A stretch of 64,000 nt of DNA. It comes from Novosphingobium album (ex Hu et al. 2023) (lineage in GTDB: Bacteria; Pseudomonadota; Alphaproteobacteria; Sphingomonadales; Sphingomonadaceae). The stretch lies in NCBI RefSeq assembly GCF_022832385.1, contig NZ_JALHLE010000003.1:62001-126000 (forward strand), read 5' to 3'. The position numbers and the translations under genes were made by a program. This document shows, one piece after another, positions 27,904 through 39,607 of the stretch (position 1 is the first letter of the stretch; each line of letters starts with the position of its first letter). The notes below the pieces were generated by a model. That model made no database searches. It was given only the letters and a program-made list of their open reading frames with translations, and had not been told where the DNA came from.

Positions 27904-28473
27904 TCATGCTTGCTGGCGCAACGCAACGTCATTCATGAAACGGGTTTCGTCGCCAGCTGCCAGCCTGTCCGCCTCGGCCGCTACCGCGCCAAGCATGTCT
28001 GCCAGCGGGTCCATTTCCGCCTTTGCGTAGTTGCCAAGCACGTAGCCGGTCACCTTGTCCTTGTGGCCGGGATGGCCGATTCCAAGCCGGACCCGGCGGA
28101 ACTCCGCTCCAAGGTGCTGGCCGATCGACCGCAGTCCGTTGTGTCCGGCATGGCCGCCGCCCTGTTTGACCTTCACCTTGAACGGGGCGAGATCAAGCTC
28201 ATCGTGGAAAACGGTGAGGCCGGAAAGGTCCAGCTTGTAGAACCGCATGGCCTCGCTGACCGCGCGGCCACTTTCGTTCATGAAGGTAGCGGGCTTGAGC
28301 AGAAGGATTTTCTCGGTGCCGATGCGGCCTTCCTGCAGCCAGCCCTGGAACTTCTTCTGCACCGGCCCGAAGCCATGGACCTCGGCGATCGTGTCCATCG
28401 CCATGAAGCCCACGTTGTGGCGCTGCATCGCGTATTGCGGACCGGGGTTTCCGAGGCCGACCCAAAGCTGCAT
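27904..28473 (-). CDS. pth: Peptidyl-tRNA hydrolase
   Basis: 189-residue cytoplasmic esterase releasing tRNA from prematurely ended peptidyl-tRNAs. Signature sequences: VGLGNPGPQYAMQRHNVGF with the catalytic His at residue 19, KPATFMNESGRAV, FHDELDL, GGGHAGHNGLRSI and RLGIGHPG. It is downstream of rplY, the usual rplY-pth order, but a strong terminator separates them, so pth may have its own promoter or depend on readthrough. Confidence 0.96.
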   Translation of the reverse strand: MQLWVGLGNPGPQYAMQRHNVGFMAMDTIAEVHGFGPVQKKFQGWLQEGRIGTEKILLLKPATFMNESGRAVSEAMRFYKLDLSGLTVFHDELDLAPFKVKVKQGGGHAGHNGLRSIGQHLGAEFRRVRLGIGHPGHKDKVTGYVLGNYAKAEMDPLADMLGAVAAEADRLAAGDETRFMNDVALRQQA

Positions 28474-28502
28474 GGCAAATACGTATCCGTAGAAAAAAGA
28501 AA

Positions 28503-28542
28503 GGCCCTTCCCGCGCGCCGGTATGCCGGGGCGGGAAGGGCC
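28503..28542 (-). terminator. Intrinsic terminator after rplY
   Basis: 12-base arms GGCCCTTCCCGC (28503-28514) and GCGGGAAGGGCC (28531-28542). On the minus strand the hairpin is followed by TTTCTTTTTT, a classic U-run. It would end rplY transcription before pth. Confidence 0.85.
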
Positions 28543-28560
28543 ATTTCAAGCTGGAAAAGC

Positions 28561-29178
28561 TTACTCGGCTTCGCCTTCGGCCTTGGTCGTGTCGCCTTCC
28601 GAGCTCTTGAGAGCCGAGGGCGCCGCGATCGTGGCGATGGTGAAGTCACGGTCGGTGATCGCCGAATCGACGCCCGCCGGAAGCTTCACGTGGCTGAAGT
28701 GGATCGATTCACCCACGTCGAAGCCGGTGACGTCGATCACGACGTCATCGGGGATCTTGTCGGCGGGGCAGACCAGCTCAAGCTCGTGACGCACGATGTT
28801 GAGCACGCCGCCACGCTTCAGGCCCGGCGACAGCTCTTCGTTGGCGAAGGCCACCGGCACGTTGACGTGCACGGTCGCGCCCTTGGCGAGGCGCAGGAAG
28901 TCGACGTGCAGCGGACGGTCGCTGACGGGGTGGAAGGCAACGTCCTTCGGCAGGGTGCGAACCTTCTTGCCGCCCACTTCGACTTCGACGATCGAGTTGA
29001 AGAAGTGGCCGGTCATGAGCTGACGGGTCAGCTCCTTTTCCCCGACGTGGATGGCGAGGGGTTCTTCATTGGCACCGTAGACGACGGCGGGAACGCGGCC
29101 TTCGCGACGCAGGGCACGGGAGGCTCCCTTGCCTGCCCGTTCACGCGTCTCGGCCGGCAGGGTAAGCTGATCGCTCAT
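28561..29178 (-). CDS. rplY: 50S ribosomal protein bL25 (CTC family)
   Basis: 205-residue two-domain bL25 that binds 5S rRNA. The N-terminal L25 domain includes [24 protein letters not shown]; the C-terminal TL5/CTC-like beta domain includes [20 protein letters not shown] charged tail ends [12 protein letters not shown]. The ATG at 29178 ([10 protein letters not shown]) is the family start; the extra 29 upstream residues in the open frame are not conserved-looking. Confidence 0.95.
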   Translation of the reverse strand: MSDQLTLPAETRERAGKGASRALRREGRVPAVVYGANEEPLAIHVGEKELTRQLMTGHFFNSIVEVEVGGKKVRTLPKDVAFHPVSDRPLHVDFLRLAKGATVHVNVPVAFANEELSPGLKRGGVLNIVRHELELVCPADKIPDDVVIDVTGFDVGESIHFSHVKLPAGVDSAITDRDFTIATIAAPSALKSSEGDTTKAEGEAE

Positions 29179-29330
29179 GGGACTTGCCTTTCGAAAACTG
29201 GATATATCCGGCACGAAACCGCGTATTCGGCCCGTACCGCCCGTCACGCCTCCAGGGATGACCATGACGGAGAGGGCGCGCCCTTACGCGTAAACCGGCA
29301 AAAAGGCAAGCGTCAGACGGGCAGTCCGCG

Positions 29331-30182
29331 TCACTCCACCCGGGTAACCGTAAAGCCCTGGCTGGCCAGCATCGCGGGCAACCCGTCGGGACCGGCCATG
29401 TGGGCAGCACCGACTGCCACGAACGGCTTCCGGTTGGCCTGTACGGCCTGTGCAATGCTGGCAGCCCATTGGCGGTTCCGTCCCGTAAACAGCGCCGCGC
29501 GCAATTCCGGGTCTGCCAGCAGCCCCGTGCGGGTATCCTGCTCGATCGCCGTCATGTCCCCCTCGCGCCAGGCGGCAGGGAGGTCAAGGTCGGGCTTGTC
29601 CGCCTCCTGGACGACCACACTGAGCAGGTCCCGCTGATCCTTTTCGGGCAAGGCATCGAATATGCTCAGCTGCCGGGTGGCGCCTTCCAGTTCGACGACC
29701 GGCCGGTTGCCCGCCTGCGCAATCACCGCACGGTCCACACCGTAGCGCGGATCGCTTCCCTCCTTGTCCTGCCGCACGATCGTGAGTGCAGCCGCCCAGG
29801 TATCCATCGCGGCAAAATCCCCGTCATGAAAACCATTGCGCTTGAGCAGCGCGGCAAGGGCAGGGCGTTCGGCCGGGGCAATGCGCTGTGAAAGTGGCGG
29901 CTGCCCTTCGCTTTTCGCCAGCGCCGCGAAGGCCGCCCCGACGGCCGCCTCGTCGGCCAGATTGGCGACTTCGACCATGATCGTGCCCGCACCGTCCAGC
30001 GCATCGCCAACCGTTGCCGTCCGCCATTCGAGCGGGCCGGGCGCACTGTGGATCGTTCCGAAGAGCCAGCCCTCATGCCCGTCCGCACTCTCGATATGCC
30101 ACAAGGCCGGATCGGCCTTCTGCGGCGTGGGCGCGCAGCCGAGCAGCGCCAATGCAGACAGGGCAAGGAACCAGCGGCGCAT
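29331..30182 (-). CDS. TraB/GumN-family lipoprotein
   Basis: 283 residues: a lipoprotein signal (LALSALALLGC, Cys near 16), then the TraB/GumN fold with the two family motifs, GTIHSAPG near the N-terminus (GxxH) and AVGAAHMAGPDGL near the C-terminus. The family is related to erythromycin-esterase/TIKI-like metallopeptidases, but its activity in bacteria is mostly unproven. It follows a paralogue by 6 bases, so they are probably one operon. Confidence 0.87.
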   Translation of the reverse strand: MRRWFLALSALALLGCAPTPQKADPALWHIESADGHEGWLFGTIHSAPGPLEWRTATVGDALDGAGTIMVEVANLADEAAVGAAFAALAKSEGQPPLSQRIAPAERPALAALLKRNGFHDGDFAAMDTWAAALTIVRQDKEGSDPRYGVDRAVIAQAGNRPVVELEGATRQLSIFDALPEKDQRDLLSVVVQEADKPDLDLPAAWREGDMTAIEQDTRTGLLADPELRAALFTGRNRQWAASIAQAVQANRKPFVAVGAAHMAGPDGLPAMLASQGFTVTRVE

Positions 30183-30188
30183 TGCCGG

Positions 30189-31112
30189 TTACTGAACCCG
30201 TTCGGACGACACACCGTCCTGCGCGAGTTGATCCTGCACGCTGCCTTGTCCGGCAAGATGTCCAGCGCCCACCGCGATGAACACGGTTCCAGGCTGCTTC
30301 AGACGCTCCTCGATCCACTTGGACCAATGAGCGTTGCGATCCGTGAGCAGAACCTTCCGCAACTGCGGGTCGTCCTCCTGCTCGTTGAGCAGGCGCGCCA
30401 GGTCATCGGCCTTGCCGGCCTTCCACGCCGCAACCATGGAGTCGATATCCGTCTTGACCGTGGGCAGTGCTTTAAGAACCTCATCCAGATACCGGCGCTG
30501 GGTGGCCTGCGGCAGGTCGTCGAATAGCGAGATCTGGTATTCCGGCGTTTCCAGCGCCGTATTCTCCATCTGGCGCGCCTTGGCCATGGCGCCGATTTGC
30601 GTATCGACGCCGCTTTCCAGATTGTAGCCCGACACCTTGAGCGGGATCAGCGTGAGCATGAGCGCGGCGAACCAGGCGTCGTTCTTGTCGAACGCTTGCG
30701 GCGGCAGGCCGATCGAGGTCATCCCCGCATCGTAAGCGGCCCGTTCCTTGTCATCCAGCGTATCGGGCAGCGTCTTGCCATCCTCGCGCAGGCTCTTCTG
30801 CATGATGACCGACTGAGAGCCCTCGGCCTTGTCGATGGGAATTTCGGTGACGAGCTGGCTCGAGGAATCGAAAGCCTTTGCGACTGGCCCGGCATACCAG
30901 GCAACATTCTCGGGCAGGATGTGGATCGTGCCGAACAGCCAGATAGTGGTGTCCTCGTCGGCCACTTTCCAGAGCGCGGGGGTGGCCGGGGCGAGCGTTT
31001 CGGCCGCCGGCGCGGCGGGCACCGTATCTTCCGCGGCAGCGGGTAGGGTGGAGAACAGGGCAAGCGCGCAGGCAGCGTTGCGCAGGGCAGTCTTCAGCAA
31101 GGTCATCCTCAT
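30189..31112 (-). CDS. TraB/GumN-family exported protein
   Basis: 307 residues from the ATG at 31112 (31118 and 31106 are also possible). A Sec signal peptide (NAACALALFSTLPAAA) is followed by an Ala/Pro linker and the TraB/GumN domain, with LFGTIHILP and, near the end, AVGAGHLAGQGSV. It is a paralogue of the downstream lipoprotein, with the same domain but no lipobox, so the pair places one soluble and one membrane-anchored copy in the periplasm. Confidence 0.87.
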   Translation of the reverse strand: MRMTLLKTALRNAACALALFSTLPAAAEDTVPAAPAAETLAPATPALWKVADEDTTIWLFGTIHILPENVAWYAGPVAKAFDSSSQLVTEIPIDKAEGSQSVIMQKSLREDGKTLPDTLDDKERAAYDAGMTSIGLPPQAFDKNDAWFAALMLTLIPLKVSGYNLESGVDTQIGAMAKARQMENTALETPEYQISLFDDLPQATQRRYLDEVLKALPTVKTDIDSMVAAWKAGKADDLARLLNEQEDDPQLRKVLLTDRNAHWSKWIEERLKQPGTVFIAVGAGHLAGQGSVQDQLAQDGVSSERVQ

Positions 31113-31239
31113 AGCCATGCGGGACAAAGGCCAAACGCAAGCTTAATGCAAGTGGCATCGCCAGTTCCCCGCTTGCGCGGTTGATTTGAACCGCCCGATC
31201 CGCCAAAGGCCGCGCAACCAAGAACTCGACGGAATTTCC

Positions 31240-32145
31240 ATGACTGCCGCCGCGAAACAGCCGCTCAGCTTCCAGGACATGATCCTGACGCTCCACAATT
31301 TCTGGAGCGCACAGGGATGCCTGATCCTCCAGCCCTACGACATGCGCATGGGCGCAGGCACATTCCACCCGTCAACGACGCTGCGTGCACTGGGTCCGGA
31401 ACCCTGGAAAGCCGCCTATGTCCAGCCTTCTCGCCGCCCGACCGACGGCCGCTATGGTGAGAACCCGAACCGGCTGCAGCACTACTATCAGTATCAGGTC
31501 ATCCTGAAGCCGAACCCGGAGAACCTGCAGGAACTCTATCTCCAGAGCCTCGCCGCCATTGGCATCGATCCGCTGGCGCACGACATCCGCTTTGTCGAGG
31601 ACGACTGGGAAAGCCCGACGCTGGGCGCCTGGGGGCTCGGCTGGGAGGTCTGGTGCGACGGCATGGAAGTGACGCAGTTTACCTATTTCCAGCAGGTCGG
31701 CGGGTTCGACTGCAAGCCGGTCGCGGGCGAGCTGACCTATGGCCTCGAACGCCTCGCGATGTACATCCAGGGCGTCGACTGGGTCTATGACCTGCGCTTC
31801 AACAACGAAGGCGTGAGCTACGGCGACGTCTACCTTGCCAACGAGCAGCAGCAGTCGAAGTACAACTTCGAGATTGCCGACACCGAGCAGCTGTTCAAGG
31901 GCTTCCAGCACGCCGAGGCCGAGTGCAAGCGCTGCATCGAGGCGGAAATACCGCTCGCGGCTTACGATCAGGCGATCGAAGCCTCGCACCTCTTCAACCT
32001 GCTGCAGGCGCGCGGCGTGATCTCGGTGCAGGAACGCGCCAGCTACATCGGCCGCGTGCGCGATCTCGCCAAGGGATCGTGCCAGGCCTGGATCGACAAG
32101 AACAAGGACCAGTGGGAAGCCAAGTTCCCGGGGTGGACCGTATGA
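31240..32145 (+). CDS. glyQ: Glycyl-tRNA synthetase alpha subunit
   Basis: 301-residue catalytic class II subunit. Conserved: [64 protein letters not shown] and [15 protein letters not shown]. It pairs with GlyS to form the alpha2beta2 enzyme. The ATG at 31240 gives the family N-terminus. glyS follows after a 120-base gap occupied by a palindromic repeat. Confidence 0.97.
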   Translation: MTAAAKQPLSFQDMILTLHNFWSAQGCLILQPYDMRMGAGTFHPSTTLRALGPEPWKAAYVQPSRRPTDGRYGENPNRLQHYYQYQVILKPNPENLQELYLQSLAAIGIDPLAHDIRFVEDDWESPTLGAWGLGWEVWCDGMEVTQFTYFQQVGGFDCKPVAGELTYGLERLAMYIQGVDWVYDLRFNNEGVSYGDVYLANEQQQSKYNFEIADTEQLFKGFQHAEAECKRCIEAEIPLAAYDQAIEASHLFNLLQARGVISVQERASYIGRVRDLAKGSCQAWIDKNKDQWEAKFPGWTV

Positions 32146-32147
32146 GG

Positions 32148-32222
32148 CTTCGACAAGCTCAGCCTGAGCGGGGCGGAGAGGGCGCTTTCACACCTACTCC
32201 GCTCGTCCTGAGCCTGTCGAAG
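32148..32222. repeat. REPIN-like inverted repeat between glyQ and glyS
   Basis: Two 24-base arms (32148-32171 and 32199-32222) are inverted copies matching at 20 of 24 positions. Each contains TTCGACA..GCTCAG, with a 27-base spacer. This is the layout of paired REP elements (REPINs), and the core TTCGACAAGCTCAG is typical of dispersed palindromes in sphingomonads. It fills most of the glyQ-glyS gap and could fold in the message. Confidence 0.75.
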
Positions 32223-32265
32223 GACGCTGGCGCCACCCTATCAACCCGTGAACGGGCCGACTGAC

Positions 32266-34569
32266 ATGACCGACTTCCTTCTCGAACTTCGCTCCGAGGA
32301 AATCCCCGCCCGCATGCAGGCCGGCGCGCGCGCCGATCTGGAAAAACTGTTCCGCAAGGAAATGGACGCTGCCGGTGTGGCTCTGGATACGGTTGCGGTG
32401 TGGTCGACGCCGCGCCGTCTCGCGTTGATCGCGACAGGCCTTCCCGAAACCACCGAGGCCGTCAGCGAGGAAACCAAGGGCCCCGCCACCAGTGCGCCCG
32501 ACCAGGCGCTCGCCGGCTTCCTTGGCAAGGTGGGGCTGACCAAGGACCAGCTCGAAGTCCGCGACGTCAAGGGCAAGCCCACGTACTTCGCCGTCGTCGA
32601 AAAGCCCGGCCGTTCCGTGAGGGACGTTCTGGCCGAGGCGATCCCGGCGATCGTCCGCGCATTCCCCTGGCCCAAGTCGCAGCGCTGGGGCGCAGCCTCG
32701 ATCAGCACGGAATCGCTGCGCTGGGTGCGCCCGCTCTCGGGCATCGTCGCCATTCTCGGCGAGGACCTCGTCGAATGCGAAGTGGGTGGCATCGCCTCGG
32801 GCTACGTCACCAAGGGCCACCGCTTCCACCACCCGCACGAGATCACCATCGGCAGCGCGCATGACTATGCCGACAAGCTGCGCGCCTGCCACGTCCTTGT
32901 GAACCACGAGGAACGGCAGGACATCGTGCGCGAAAAGGCGCGCGAGGCCGCCGCCGCAGCCGGTCTGACGCTGGTCGAGGACGAAGGTCTGGTGATCGAG
33001 AATGCGGGCCTGACCGAATGGTCGGTACCGCTTCTCGGCCGCTTCGACGAAGCCTTCCTCGAAGTGCCGCCCGAAGTGATCCAGCTCACCGCGCGCGTGA
33101 ACCAGAAGTATTTCGTGTGCGAGGATAGCGCGGGCAAACTCGCCAATGCCTTCGTCTGCACCGCCAACATCGCGGCGACCGACGGCGGCGCCGCGATCGT
33201 CGACGGCAACCGCAAGGTGCTCGCCGCCCGCCTGTCCGACGCGCGCTTCTTCTGGGAGCAGGACAAGAAGACGCCTCTTTCGGTCCAAGCCGAAAAGCTG
33301 GGCCGCATCACCTTCCACGAGAAGCTCGGCACCGTCGCCGACAAGGTCGAACGCGTGGCCAAGCTGGCCGAATGGCTGGCGAACGAGTGCGTGGTTCCGG
33401 ACTGCGATCCCGCACTGGCGCGGCAGGCCGCCGAACTGTGCAAGGCAGACCTCGTGACCGAGATGGTCGGCGAGTTCCCCGAACTGCAGGGCCTGATGGG
33501 CGGCTACTACGCCCGCGCCGAGGGCCTGCCCGACGCCGTGGCCGATGCCATTCGCGATCATTACAAGCCGGTGGGGCAAGGTGATGAGGTGCCGACGGCG
33601 CCGGTGACGGTGGCGGTGTCGCTGGCGGATAAGCTGGATACGCTGGCTTGCTTCTACTGCATTGATGAGAAGCCGACAGGCTCCAAAGATCCGTTCGCGC
33701 TTAGACGAGCTGCCATTTCTATCATCCAACTGTTAATCGCGAACAGCACTCGGGCCTCACTCACCCGTCTGCTGCTGTCTGCAACACATGGTTGGTATGT
33801 TCAACAAGCGCAGAAGATCAGTCAGCAAACCTACGTTGACGTCTATTTTGGCTTAGAGTTGGTGCATGGGCGGCAACCAAATCTCGATGAAGTCGAACGA
33901 GTTGCAACTGAGCGCAATCCAAGCAGTATGCCACTTCGCGAGCAGGCCTTCGCCGCGGTAAGACTGTTGCTCGACTTCTTCGCCGACCGCCTCAAGGTTC
34001 AGCAGAAGGAAGCTGGTGTCCGCCACGACCTGATCGACGCGGTTTTCGCGCTTGGCGGGGAGGACGATCTGGTCCGCCTGCTCGCCCGCGTCCATGCACT
34101 GCAGGCCTTCGTCGAGACCGAGGACGGCACCAACCTGCTCGCCGGCTACAAGCGCGCCGCCAATATCCTCAAGAAAGAGGGCTATGCGTCCGTCCCCGGC
34201 AAGGGCGAGGCGGAGATTGCCATCGCCCGTACTGGCGACGAGGACCCGCTTGAGAACGTCGACGATCCCGACATGCGCGATGTCTACGCCGCCCGGAAGG
34301 GGCTGGGCTACGAGCCGGAAGCTGCTGAAAAGGCCCTGATGGACGCACTCGACGTGGCTGCGCCCAAGGCTGCTGCGGCAGTCGCGGCCGAGGACTTCTC
34401 CGGAGCCATGGCGGCGCTGGCTACCTTGCGCAATCCGATAGATACGTTTTTCGCGGATGTTACGGTAAACGATCCCGATCCGCTGCGACGTGATACCCGT
34501 TTGGCACTGCTTGATACCTTTCGTGTTGCGGTGCACAATGTTGCTGACTTCTCGCGGATAGAGGGCTAG
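32266..34569 (+). CDS. glyS: Glycyl-tRNA synthetase beta subunit
   Basis: 767-residue tRNA-binding subunit. Family landmarks: MTDFLLELRSEEIPARMQ at the start, KSQRWGAASISTESLRWVRP, EKLGTVADKVERV, the HD-like region EFPELQGLMGGYYARAEG, and GSKDPFALRRAA. The segment after GSKDPFALRRAA (about 33690-33950) is some 40 residues longer than in enterobacterial GlyS and has lower GC and different codon choice (TTA, AGA, CAA, AAT) from both flanks. The frame stays open and the protein resumes normally at FFADRLKVQQKEAGVRHDLI. The ATG at 32266 is the conserved start. Confidence 0.95.
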   Translation: MTDFLLELRSEEIPARMQAGARADLEKLFRKEMDAAGVALDTVAVWSTPRRLALIATGLPETTEAVSEETKGPATSAPDQALAGFLGKVGLTKDQLEVRDVKGKPTYFAVVEKPGRSVRDVLAEAIPAIVRAFPWPKSQRWGAASISTESLRWVRPLSGIVAILGEDLVECEVGGIASGYVTKGHRFHHPHEITIGSAHDYADKLRACHVLVNHEERQDIVREKAREAAAAAGLTLVEDEGLVIENAGLTEWSVPLLGRFDEAFLEVPPEVIQLTARVNQKYFVCEDSAGKLANAFVCTANIAATDGGAAIVDGNRKVLAARLSDARFFWEQDKKTPLSVQAEKLGRITFHEKLGTVADKVERVAKLAEWLANECVVPDCDPALARQAAELCKADLVTEMVGEFPELQGLMGGYYARAEGLPDAVADAIRDHYKPVGQGDEVPTAPVTVAVSLADKLDTLACFYCIDEKPTGSKDPFALRRAAISIIQLLIANSTRASLTRLLLSATHGWYVQQAQKISQQTYVDVYFGLELVHGRQPNLDEVERVATERNPSSMPLREQAFAAVRLLLDFFADRLKVQQKEAGVRHDLIDAVFALGGEDDLVRLLARVHALQAFVETEDGTNLLAGYKRAANILKKEGYASVPGKGEAEIAIARTGDEDPLENVDDPDMRDVYAARKGLGYEPEAAEKALMDALDVAAPKAAAAVAAEDFSGAMAALATLRNPIDTFFADVTVNDPDPLRRDTRLALLDTFRVAVHNVADFSRIEG

Positions 34570-34624
34570 GACCGCGCCCCGAGTGCGAGAAATCGCAAGA
34601 AGACGAAAGAGAGCCAGGGGATAG

Positions 34625-37288
<2,664 letters not shown>

Positions 37289-37299
37289 TAACCCTGTGC

Positions 37300-37325
37300 G
37301 GGCTGGAGCCTAGCGCTTCCAGCCC
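37300..37325. terminator. Hairpin between convergent ppdK and methyltransferase genes
   Basis: Arms GGGCTGGA (37300-37307) and TCCAGCCC (37318-37325) with a 10-base loop. It starts 12 bases past the ppdK stop and overlaps the last codons of the convergent methyltransferase. No clear U-run is present, so termination is likely but not certain. Confidence 0.5.
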
Positions 37326-38068
37326 GACAGCGTCAGAATCTCGAACCGTTCTACCGTGCGGCCGTCCTCACCGGCGGCCGCAAAGGCTTCGCGCGCGCAC
37401 GCCAGCCCGGCTTTGCCTAGTGGTGGGCCAGGATCGGAGAGGACATTACTGAGCCCCAGCGCGCGCAGATCGCCGACGAGGCGCTCCAGGCTGCGGAAAA
37501 CCACGTCCAGCGGCCGGTGGTCCGTTACCGGGTCGGCGAACAGAGTACGCTGGAGCAACTGGGCACCGGCCCGCACATCGATGGCGGGATGCAGGCGCGG
37601 GGAAGGGCGGTCACCATCGGCGGCCAGCATGACCTCGCGGAGGACCGGCAGGCTGCCGGACGACACGAAGCTGGCAATCACCATGCCGCCGGGCGCCAGT
37701 GCCTTGCGCATGTGAACAAGCGCACCGGGCACGTCATTTACGGTATCGAGCGTGCCAAGGCTGGCGATGAGATCGAAACCCTCGAACGGAAAGGGCTGCT
37801 CTTCGGTGAACCCCAGTGCCGGTTCGGCTTCGATCACCTCTACACCGCGTGCCAAGAGCGTCTGAGCCAGCGCACCGCTGTAATCGCCAATGATCAGTGC
37901 CTTGGCAGGCTCGAAGCGCAGGAAGGCGAGCCTCTCCAGAACATCTTCGACCATGTCGTCGATCAGGTAGCATGGAGCATCGGGCAGGGCTTGTAGCGCC
38001 AGCATTCGACGGCGGGTGGCGATGCGGCGGGCGGAGGAGAAAATGCGGGGAGGAGCTTTGCTGGCCAT
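37310..38068 (-). CDS. SAM-dependent methyltransferase, BioC/NDUFAF5-like
   Basis: 252-residue class I methyltransferase-fold protein. A Rossmann-type strand is present (ALIIGDYSGALAQTLLARGVEVIEAE, but with GDYSG instead of the usual GxGxG), then FDLIASLGTLDTVNDVPGALVHMRKALAPGGMVIASFVS. Overall it resembles the BioC/NDUFAF5 group involved in biotin-precursor or complex I arginine modification. The weak glycine motif leaves SAM binding somewhat uncertain. The ATG at 38068 (MASKAPPRIFSS) is chosen; it is divergent from the comF-type gene. Confidence 0.82.
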   Translation of the reverse strand: MASKAPPRIFSSARRIATRRRMLALQALPDAPCYLIDDMVEDVLERLAFLRFEPAKALIIGDYSGALAQTLLARGVEVIEAEPALGFTEEQPFPFEGFDLIASLGTLDTVNDVPGALVHMRKALAPGGMVIASFVSSGSLPVLREVMLAADGDRPSPRLHPAIDVRAGAQLLQRTLFADPVTDHRPLDVVFRSLERLVGDLRALGLSNVLSDPGPPLGKAGLACAREAFAAAGEDGRTVERFEILTLSGWKR

Positions 38069-38141
38069 CACCACCCCCTGCCGCGCGGATGAAATCCTTG
38101 CAATGGGTTGTCGCACCAAAGAGCTCCGATAGCATCGGTGC

Positions 38142-38882
38142 ATGCGAATTGCCCAAGCCATGGCACCACTTGTGGATCTGGTGTTTCCACCGCGCTGCCC
38201 GCTATGCGGCGACGGCATTGGCGCGCAGACCGGCCTGTGCGCTGCGTGCTGGGGCGAACTGGCGATACCCGGCGAACCGGCCTGCGTAACCTGTGGCCGT
38301 CCCTTCGGTGATGGCGTTCAGGAGGGCGCGACATGCGGGCCCTGTCTGGAAAAACCGCCGCGCCACGACGGGATCGCCGCAGCGACGCTTTACAACGATG
38401 CCTCACGCAAGCTGGTGCTCTCGCTCAAGCACGGCAACCGGATTTCGCTGGCGCCGATGATGGCGGGGCTGATGGTGCCCAAGCTGGAGGAGCTGGGACC
38501 GAACTGCCTGCTTGTGCCCGTGCCGCTCCACCGTTGGCGCCTGTGGCAGCGTGGCTACAATCAGGCGGCAGAGCTGGCACGATCGATTGCCAGGCAGACC
38601 GGCGCGCGCCTTGCGGTGGATGCCCTGGTCCGGCGCAAGGCTACGCCTTCATTGGGTGGTTTGGGAAAGAAAGCCCGAAATCGAGCCTTGTCAGGAGCCA
38701 TTGGCGTGAACCACAGATGGGCCAGCCGCTTGAAAGAATCCAAGATCGTCCTGGTCGATGACGTGCTTACGAGCGGTGCAACCAGCAATGCCTGCGTATC
38801 AGCGCTCAAGCGCGCAGGAGCAAAGACCGTGGTCGTCGCCTGTTTCGCCCGTGTCCTCGACGAAGCCCTTGATCTCGCCTGA
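38142..38882 (+). CDS. ComF-family protein (double zinc finger plus phosphoribosyltransferase domain)
   Basis: 246 residues. The N-terminal zinc ribbon has CPLC, CAAC, CVTC and CGPC Cys pairs. The C-terminal phosphoribosyltransferase-like domain has PVPLHRWRLWQRGYNQA and the PRPP-binding IVLVDDVLTSGAT. ComF homologues take part in DNA uptake or recombination in competent bacteria, but here no other competence gene is near. A hairpin terminator follows. Confidence 0.9.
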   Translation: MRIAQAMAPLVDLVFPPRCPLCGDGIGAQTGLCAACWGELAIPGEPACVTCGRPFGDGVQEGATCGPCLEKPPRHDGIAAATLYNDASRKLVLSLKHGNRISLAPMMAGLMVPKLEELGPNCLLVPVPLHRWRLWQRGYNQAAELARSIARQTGARLAVDALVRRKATPSLGGLGKKARNRALSGAIGVNHRWASRLKESKIVLVDDVLTSGATSNACVSALKRAGAKTVVVACFARVLDEALDLA

Positions 38883-38895
38883 ATCGCCACAGAAA

Positions 38896-38922
38896 ACGCC
38901 CGGAACCATTGGCTCCGGGCGT
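38896..38922 (+). terminator. Terminator after the ComF-family gene
   Basis: 9-base arms ACGCCCGGA (38896-38904) and TCCGGGCGT (38914-38922) with a 9-base loop, starting 13 bases past the stop. CCTCGT follows, so the U-tract is poor. Confidence 0.6.
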
Positions 38923-39226
38923 CCTCGTGACGAAACTGTAAGGCCCTGCTTTGCAGTTCGACGGTACCCCTGAATACCGCCTGGCCAATCCCTCATCGCT
39001 GCGACCGGGTGTGGCCCTACCACAATCCAATCGCAAATTCCCTGAACCGTGGCGCTTGTCTAACAGCGACCTATGGGTCAGAAGCAGCCCCCCAGCTGCA
39101 GGTGCAAAATTCAATGAATCGGCACGATTGGAAAGGAGATTCGCGCGAGGGCGTGGATTTTGCCCATCAGCTGTGGTTATCGTGCAACATTAAAATACTG
39201 AAAGCCCGATCAAGGAAATCTCCGGA
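38923..39226. other. Gene-poor gap before hisI
   Basis: About 300 bases without a convincing gene. It becomes more AT-rich towards hisI and should contain the hisI promoter; GGAAAT (39211-39217 region) is the likely ribosome site. A 38-codon frame from 39114 overlaps the hisI start by four bases (ATGA) but lacks a ribosome site and recognisable content. Confidence 0.5.
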
Positions 39227-39604
39227 ATGACCGATGTCTCCACTGCCGAACGCGAACTCGGCGCTGCCTTCCTGCCGCGCTTTGATGCCAAGGGCCTGCT
39301 GATCGCGATTGCCGTCGATTCGGCGACAAAGGACATTCTGATGGTCGCCTACATGGATGCAGAAGCCCTGCAGAAGACCCGCGAGACCGGGCTTGCCCAC
39401 TTTCATTCGCGCTCACGCGGGAAGCTATGGTTGAAAGGTGAAACCTCAGGCCATTTCCTGCGCGTGCAGGAAATCCGTGTCGATTGCGATCAGGATGCGC
39501 TGGAACTGGTGGTCACGCCAGAAGGCCCTGCCTGCCACACCGGTGCCCGCAGCTGCTTCTACCGGCGGCTCGAAGGCGATGCGCTGGAACGCATCGCCTC
39601 CTGA
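39227..39604 (+). CDS. hisI: Phosphoribosyl-AMP cyclohydrolase
   Basis: 125-residue histidine-pathway enzyme opening the purine ring of phosphoribosyl-AMP. Signature: [39 protein letters not shown], the metal site DCDQDAL, and two further Cys in ACHTGARSC. Monofunctional, without the HisE domain. No other his genes are nearby. It converges with the dienelactone hydrolase gene. Confidence 0.96.
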   Translation: MTDVSTAERELGAAFLPRFDAKGLLIAIAVDSATKDILMVAYMDAEALQKTRETGLAHFHSRSRGKLWLKGETSGHFLRVQEIRVDCDQDALELVVTPEGPACHTGARSCFYRRLEGDALERIAS

Positions 39605-39607
39605 CCA

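Noticed and set aside
27853..29637. 594-codon plus-strand frame
   Set aside because: Antisense to pth, rplY and part of a TraB/GumN gene.
39114..39230. 38-codon frame overlapping the hisI start by ATGA
   Set aside because: No ribosome site, no recognisable content; overlap with hisI may be chance.
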